From Eubacteriaceae bacterium (lineage in GTDB: Bacteria > Bacillota > Clostridia > Eubacteriales > Eubacteriaceae), in the NCBI GenBank assembly GCA_017405085.1, contig JAFRBB010000010.1, positions 1 through 61,964 on the forward strand: 61,964 nucleotides of DNA, written 5' to 3'. Each line of letters begins with the position of its first letter. The stretch's first letter is position 1. The translations under genes and the position numbers were made by a program. The notes beneath the pieces are model-generated. The model was not told where the DNA came from. It saw nothing but the letters and a program-made list of their open reading frames with translations, and did not search any database. Positions 58,174 to 61,964 of this stretch are shown in pieces.

Positions 58174-59091
58174 ATGGAAGAACAAAGGATGACCGTCACG
58201 GCTCAAGGGAAGGACGTCGGGCAGCGCATCGACGCGGCGTCGTCGGCGTGGACGGGTCTGTCCCGACAATCGATGAAAAAAAGGTTGGACGCCGGGGATG
58301 TGACGGTGGACGGCAAGCCCGTCAAAGCCTCCTACAAATTAAAGGAAGGGGACACGGTGACGATTCGGATTCCCGAGGCAAAACCTGTGAGCGCCCGGCC
58401 GGAAAATATTCCTTTGGACATTGTGTATGAAGACCGGGATTTGCTGGTGGTCAATAAACCCACCGGCATGGTGGTCCATCCGGCGCCGGGACACGCCGAG
58501 GGCACCCTTGTGGGGGCGCTGCTCTACCACACGACGGATTTGTCGGGGATTAACGGGGAGCTTCGCCCGGGAATTGTTCACCGCATTGATAAAGATACGT
58601 CAGGCCTGCTGGTGGTGGCTAAAAATGACGCCGCCCACCGCGCTTTGGCGGCCCAACTCGCGGAGCATGCCATGGACAGGCAATACCGCGCTGTTGTCAA
58701 TGGTATGGTGGCATCAAATCGCGGAACTGTGGATATGCCCATCGGCAGACACCCGAAGGACCGGCTTCGCATGGCTGCGGTGGAAGGCGGCAAGCCGGCG
58801 GTGACCCATTTTGAGGTGGTCGAGCGTTATGAACGATTCACTCAGATGATTTTTCGTTTGGAAACGGGCAGAACTCATCAAATCCGCGTGCACATGGCGG
58901 CCATCGGTCATCCCGTGACGGGAGATCCCCTTTATGGCGGGGATCGCGGGCTTTTCTTTCCCACCGAGGGACAATGCCTGCATGCCGAGGTTTTGGGATT
59001 TGTTCATCCTTCCACCGGCGAGCATTTGCGTTTTCGCGCGCCCTTGCCGGAGGATTTTCTTGCGGTGCTGCGCGCGGTGGGCGGCGAATGA
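58174..59091 (+). CDS. rluD: 23S rRNA pseudouridine synthase, RluD family
   Basis: At 305 residues: N-terminal S4 domain (about 18-70, SRQSMKKRLDAGDVTVDGKPV) and an RluA/RluD catalytic domain with HRIDKDTSGLLVVAKND containing the nucleophile Asp, plus RTHQIRVHMAAIGHPVTGDPLYG. It isomerises uridines in 23S rRNA; the site cannot be fixed from sequence. GGAAAGGAAATCAC precedes ATG. lspA, a frequent neighbour between ylmH and rluD, is absent here. Confidence 0.94.
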   Translation: MEEQRMTVTAQGKDVGQRIDAASSAWTGLSRQSMKKRLDAGDVTVDGKPVKASYKLKEGDTVTIRIPEAKPVSARPENIPLDIVYEDRDLLVVNKPTGMVVHPAPGHAEGTLVGALLYHTTDLSGINGELRPGIVHRIDKDTSGLLVVAKNDAAHRALAAQLAEHAMDRQYRAVVNGMVASNRGTVDMPIGRHPKDRLRMAAVEGGKPAVTHFEVVERYERFTQMIFRLETGRTHQIRVHMAAIGHPVTGDPLYGGDRGLFFPTEGQCLHAEVLGFVHPSTGEHLRFRAPLPEDFLAVLRAVGGE

Positions 59092-59155
59092 TACAGTCGA
59101 CGACGCCATCGTATTGATTTTTAGCAGAAATAATATTTATCTGATGTGAGGTTGA

Positions 59156-59488
59156 ATGATGATCATCGATTTTAACAAGATGGATCCGCTGACCATGCCG
59201 GGAATGAATCACGGCACCGGCACGATGTCGGTTCGAATGGTCAATGACGGTCAGTATCGTATGATTTCGACAACGATACATCCCGGTGGAAGCATTGGAA
59301 CCCATACCCAAACGTCTGGAGATGACTTGAATTATATTTTGTCTGGACAGGGAAAAGCGATTTGTGACGGCGTGGAAGAGACGTTAAAACCCGGCGTGAT
59401 GCATAATTGCCCAAAAGGATCGGCGCACAGCATCATCAATACTGGAGATGACAATCTGGTTCTTCTAACCGTTGTCGTAGCTAAATGA
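59156..59488 (+). CDS. Small cupin-domain protein
   Basis: At 110 residues, a single-domain cupin. Motif 1 is GGSIGTHTQTSGDDLNYILSG, with His53/His-type ligands partly replaced (GTHTQ...DDLNY), and motif 2 is KPGVMHNCPKGSAHSIIN. Metal binding is likely through the remaining His and Asp/Glu residues. Function unknown. ATG 59156 is followed by a second ATG; GTGAGGTTGA lies just before it. It leads a small operon with the GNAT and TIGR04076 genes. Confidence 0.87.
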   Translation: MMIIDFNKMDPLTMPGMNHGTGTMSVRMVNDGQYRMISTTIHPGGSIGTHTQTSGDDLNYILSGQGKAICDGVEETLKPGVMHNCPKGSAHSIINTGDDNLVLLTVVVAK

Positions 59489-59515
59489 TAAAGTTGTTGA
59501 GTGAGAAGATAACCC

Positions 59516-59968
59516 ATGAAGATTATCACCTATGATCCAAAATACAAACAGGATTTTATTGATTTTAATTCGGCGTGGATCATTGATCATTTCGGTTTTC
59601 TGGAGGATGGCGATATTTGCACCTTTGAGCATATCGAAGAGGACATCAAAAACGGCGCCATGATTTATTTCGCGGTGGAAGACGACGTCGCGCTGGCGAC
59701 TTGTATGGCCAAGCCGATGGACCACGGCACCTGGGAAATTTGCAAGCTTGCCTCAAATAAGCACAAACCCCACAAAGGATGCGGCAGCGCTGTTTTTGAA
59801 GCGGCGATGCAATGGGCCGAAAGCCACGGCGCCAAACGATTGTTCATCATATCCAACAGCACCCTTTCGGCCGCGATGCATATTTACGAGAAAACCGGTT
59901 TTCGCGAAATTAAGTTGGGTGATTACGGCTATGAGCGGGGCGATATCGCTTTTGAGAAGATTTTATGA
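59516..59968 (+). CDS. GNAT-family N-acetyltransferase
   Basis: At 150 residues with the GNAT order: MIYFAVEDDVALATCMAKP, then WEICKLASNKHKPHKGCGSAVFEAAM with an acetyl-CoA loop of the form HKGCGSA, and RLFIISNSTLSAAMHIYEKTGFREI. It resembles small clostridial acetyltransferases of the MarR-GNAT type without the regulator part. Substrate unknown. It starts 27 bases after the cupin gene. Confidence 0.88.
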   Translation: MKIITYDPKYKQDFIDFNSAWIIDHFGFLEDGDICTFEHIEEDIKNGAMIYFAVEDDVALATCMAKPMDHGTWEICKLASNKHKPHKGCGSAVFEAAMQWAESHGAKRLFIISNSTLSAAMHIYEKTGFREIKLGDYGYERGDIAFEKIL

Positions 59969-59984
59969 GATAAGGAAAGACACC

Positions 59985-60395
59985 ATGCGTCACGAATGTA
60001 AAATTACGGTTTTGGAAACGACATGTTTTCCCGAGCTTCAAAAAAAATATTTGGCAGACCCGAATTCCGGACCTTGTCCGTTTTTTAAAGCGGGGGAGGA
60101 ATTTATCCTCAAACGCACCCCCGAGCGGGACGATTTTTATCACTTGATGAACGGCAAGTTTTGCGGAGAAGCCTGGGACGCCGTCAGCTGGTATGTCTAT
60201 ACGGCGCTTCAGGGCGGCGCCATTATGAAGGGGTGGACCAACGATGACCGGGTCATGATTGCCTGTTGTAATGACGGCACCCGTCCGGTTGTCTTTAAGA
60301 TTGAGCGCGTTGACATTCCGGAAAATGACGACGAGCGGGAATGGCTTGAAAAACAGGATTTTTCCAATACAGCCGAGGATGCCTATACCGGATAA
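59985..60395 (+). CDS. TIGR04076-family protein
   Basis: At 136 residues. The sequence KITVLETTCFPELQ, GPCPFFKAGEEF, CGEAWDAVSWYVYTALQGG and MIACCNDGTRPVVFKIERVD fits the TIGR04076 family, small cysteine-rich proteins of unknown function common in anaerobes. Conserved Cys are near residues 14, 31, 60 and 94-95, suggesting metal or redox use. ATG 59985 follows ATAAGGAAAGACACC. Seventeen bases after the GNAT gene, so the three genes cupin-GNAT-TIGR04076 form one operon. Confidence 0.85.
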   Translation: MRHECKITVLETTCFPELQKKYLADPNSGPCPFFKAGEEFILKRTPERDDFYHLMNGKFCGEAWDAVSWYVYTALQGGAIMKGWTNDDRVMIACCNDGTRPVVFKIERVDIPENDDEREWLEKQDFSNTAEDAYTG

Positions 60396-60477
60396 ATATA
60401 AAATAAAACGCGCGGATAGGTTGACCTTTAATATTGAAGCCTTTGGGTGTTTTTTTGGACTCCCGGGCTTTTTTTGT

Positions 60478-60506
60478 TTGACAAATGGTTTATTTTATTA
60501 TATTGT
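60478..60506 (+). promoter_or_regulatory. Promoter of the nitroreductase-Rrf2 operon (TTGACA-N17-TATTGT)
   Basis: TTGACA at 60478-60483 and TATTGT at 60501-60506, spacer 17 bases, 37 bases before the gene start. The -10 overlaps a palindrome, see the operator entry. Confidence 0.75.
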
Positions 60507-60523
60507 ATTCGTATCTGATACAA
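60503..60523. promoter_or_regulatory. Candidate operator of the Rrf2 regulator
   Basis: TTGTAT-N9-ATACAA, a perfect 6-bp dyad, with a second dyad GTATC-T-GATAC nested at 60511-60521. It covers the -10 and the start of transcription, where a dimeric repressor would block RNA polymerase. The adjacent regulator gene makes autoregulation likely. Confidence 0.6.
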
Positions 60524-60542
60524 GTATGAGAGGAGCGTTTTG

Positions 60543-61358
60543 ATGAATTTTCCCGTGAAAGAAACGATTGAACAGAGAAAGAGCGTTCGGACTTTTGACG
60601 GCAGGCCTTTAACGGCTGACGACAGGGCGGCCCTGGAGCGCTATAGTCAAACGGTGACGAACCCCTTTGACGTGCCGGTTGAATTTCGCGTTTTGGACGC
60701 CAAAGCCCACGATTTGTCCAGCCCCGTGATTGTCGGTGCCGAGGTGTACGTCGCGGCGAAGGTTGCCCGCCAAAAGAATTTTGAAATCGCCTATGGTTAC
60801 AGCTTTGAGTCTTTTTGCTTGTATGCTCAGTCTCTCGGCGTCGGGTCGGTGATGCTGGCGGCGTCTCTCTCACGCGCGGCCTTTGAGAAAGCGATGGATT
60901 TAAAAGATGGCGAAGTGATGCCCGTGGGCAGTCCTTTGGGCTATCCCGCGGACAAGCGCTCTTTCCGTGAGACGCTGATGCGAAAGGGCCTCAAAGCCGA
61001 TGATCGGCTGCCCTTTTCAGCGTTGTTTTTCGACGGCGATTTTGATCATCCGCTACGCAAAGACATTGCCGGTGATTTTGCCGATGCCCTCGAAATGGCC
61101 AGATGGGCGCCTTCCGCCACCAATAAACAGCCCTGGCGCGTTGTCCTTGACGGGGACACCGTCCACTTTTTTGAGAAGCAGACGTTGAGAGAGAATGCCC
61201 TGGGCGACGTGCAAAAGATCGATATGGGCATTGCCCTCGCGCATTTTGATTTGACGATGCAAGAAGACGGCCATACCGGGCGCTTTGTCGACGCTGATCC
61301 GGGCCTGGCGCTGCCGGAGCGCGTCCATTACATCATCTCTTATCAAAGGGAAGCGTGA
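60543..61358 (+). CDS. Nitroreductase-family protein (TM1586-like double-domain)
   Basis: At 271 residues. N-terminal half starts ETIEQRKSVRTFDGRPL, the usual FMN-binding RxSxR motif; the second half repeats the flavin-binding pattern in EMARWAPSATNKQPWRVVLD. This two-lobed form matches the TM1586-type nitroreductase family. It probably reduces nitro, quinone or similar compounds with NAD(P)H. Starts at ATG 60543 (TTG 60540 also possible) with AGAGGAGCGTTTTG. The Rrf2 gene overlaps its stop. Confidence 0.9.
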   Translation: MNFPVKETIEQRKSVRTFDGRPLTADDRAALERYSQTVTNPFDVPVEFRVLDAKAHDLSSPVIVGAEVYVAAKVARQKNFEIAYGYSFESFCLYAQSLGVGSVMLAASLSRAAFEKAMDLKDGEVMPVGSPLGYPADKRSFRETLMRKGLKADDRLPFSALFFDGDFDHPLRKDIAGDFADALEMARWAPSATNKQPWRVVLDGDTVHFFEKQTLRENALGDVQKIDMGIALAHFDLTMQEDGHTGRFVDADPGLALPERVHYIISYQREA

Positions 61359-61774
61359 TGGATACGCGTTTTTCCTCCGCGATTCATATGCTGATCATGA
61401 TCGCCGGCGCCGATCATCCGATCACCTCGGAGCGGATTGCCGAGAGTGTCGGGACCAACGCCAGTTATATTCGAAAAATCGCGGGTCTTTTAAAAAAACA
61501 GGGCATCATTGAGAGCCGTCAGGGCAAGAGCGGATTTAAGCTTCTTGTCCCGCCCGAGGAACTGACTTTGTACCGGGTTTATCTGGCCATTAATGGGGCC
61601 GAACAGATTCACGTCTTTGACATTCATCAAAATCCCAATGACGCCTGCGTTGTGGGCAAGTATATCCGCCCGGTGCTGACGGACGTGTTTCGGGGAATTG
61701 AGGATAAGGCGGAACGGGAGCTTAAGGCGACGACCCTCGCGGACTGTATGGATAAGATGAAGGCGAGGTTTTGA
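61358..61774 (+). CDS. Rrf2-family transcriptional regulator
   Basis: At 138 residues: Rrf2 winged helix (SSAIHMLIMIAG, ERIAESVGTNASYIRKIAGLLKKQGIIESRQGKSGFKL), then the dimerisation helix. Only two cysteines are seen (DACVVGKY and LADCMDKM), so it lacks the three-Cys iron-sulfur set of IscR/NsrR and may sense thiols or electrophiles like YwnA-type members. The ATG overlaps the nitroreductase stop (TGATG), so the two are coupled. Base composition continues unbroken. Confidence 0.9.
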   Translation: MDTRFSSAIHMLIMIAGADHPITSERIAESVGTNASYIRKIAGLLKKQGIIESRQGKSGFKLLVPPEELTLYRVYLAINGAEQIHVFDIHQNPNDACVVGKYIRPVLTDVFRGIEDKAERELKATTLADCMDKMKARF

Positions 61775-61964
61775 TTGGCGATGGTTTGTTGTTATGGTCG
61801 ATGTGACGTCTATATTGTATGGGATTAATAATTAACCCAAATTATTCATGGGAAACAAAAACTGAAAAATATTACGTCTAAAAAAGACATGTTTTATCAA
61901 AACCATCAAAAATACATTCTAACACTCAGCTCAATCTTTGAAAAAGAATAACAATCCCTAAAAA
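61775..61964. other. Right-edge noncoding stretch
   Basis: About 190 bases after the Rrf2 gene, A/T-rich, without a supported reading frame, hairpin or clear promoter. The next gene lies outside the window. Confidence 0.4.

Overview
The window looks like chromosomal DNA of an anaerobic, low-to-mid G+C Firmicute, most likely a clostridium of the order Eubacteriales. The evidence is gene content: HPr kinase, the yggS-sepF-ylmH division cluster, the yhbY-nadD-yqeK-rsfS cluster, a two-subunit class I fumarase, pyruvate phosphate dikinase, FchA/FolD one-carbon enzymes, a cobalamin riboswitch and many small oxidoreductases. Placement near the acetogenic Eubacteriaceae is a guess from the folate enzymes. 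No rRNA, prophage or CRISPR array is seen. One tRNA (Pro, GGG) is present.

Layout. 0-0.3 kb: the start of an IS1380-type transposase running off the left edge. 0.4-2.3 kb: yhbY-nadD-yqeK-rsfS. 2.4-5.1 kb, minus strand: a cobalamin-riboswitch operon of a zinc alcohol dehydrogenase-like protein, a divergent TrpD-like phosphoribosyltransferase and a 60-residue protein; this is the best candidate for something undescribed. 5.3-8.5 kb: ychF and a B12-binding radical SAM protein. 8.5-12.7 kb: two divergent OmpR-type two-component systems. 12.8-18.1 kb: trmL, a YbhN-like membrane protein, fumarase alpha/beta, an aminotransferase and a LacI regulator. 18.3-24.9 kb: TraB-family protein, amino-acid ABC permease/ATPase (apparent AUU start, no binding protein), PHP phosphatase and ppdK.

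25-35 kb is more accessory in character: a His/Asp-rich lipoprotein behind a structured leader, GNAT, an unknown 96-residue protein, a third two-component system, a LysR regulator, and a redox cluster (flavodoxin, NTF2-like, SDR, lipoprotein flavodoxin, FMN reductase with a Cys cluster). 35-46 kb: AspT-like transporter, VanX-like lipoprotein, fchA, Fic, a FolD variant lacking the cyclohydrolase lysine, a decayed winged-helix gene, hslO, a phosphoglycerate mutase-ArsC fusion, a LOG-family gene, coaBC (minus), and an aldo/keto reductase with ferredoxin-type cysteines. 46-49 kb, minus: malQ, a HAD-like protein with a degenerate active site, and a small unknown.

49-62 kb: uvrC-hprK, prfA, tRNA-Pro, a HlyD-like protein with yggS-sepF, ylmH and rluD, then cupin-GNAT-TIGR04076 and a nitroreductase-Rrf2 pair with a palindromic candidate operator. 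Intergenic hairpin repeats sit at about 27.0, 53.6-54.1, 56.9 and 58.0 kb and appear to have separated ylmH from sepF and rluD.

All calls come from reading the sequence and remembered family motifs; no database search was run. Start codons were chosen by Shine-Dalgarno spacing and expected family N-termini.
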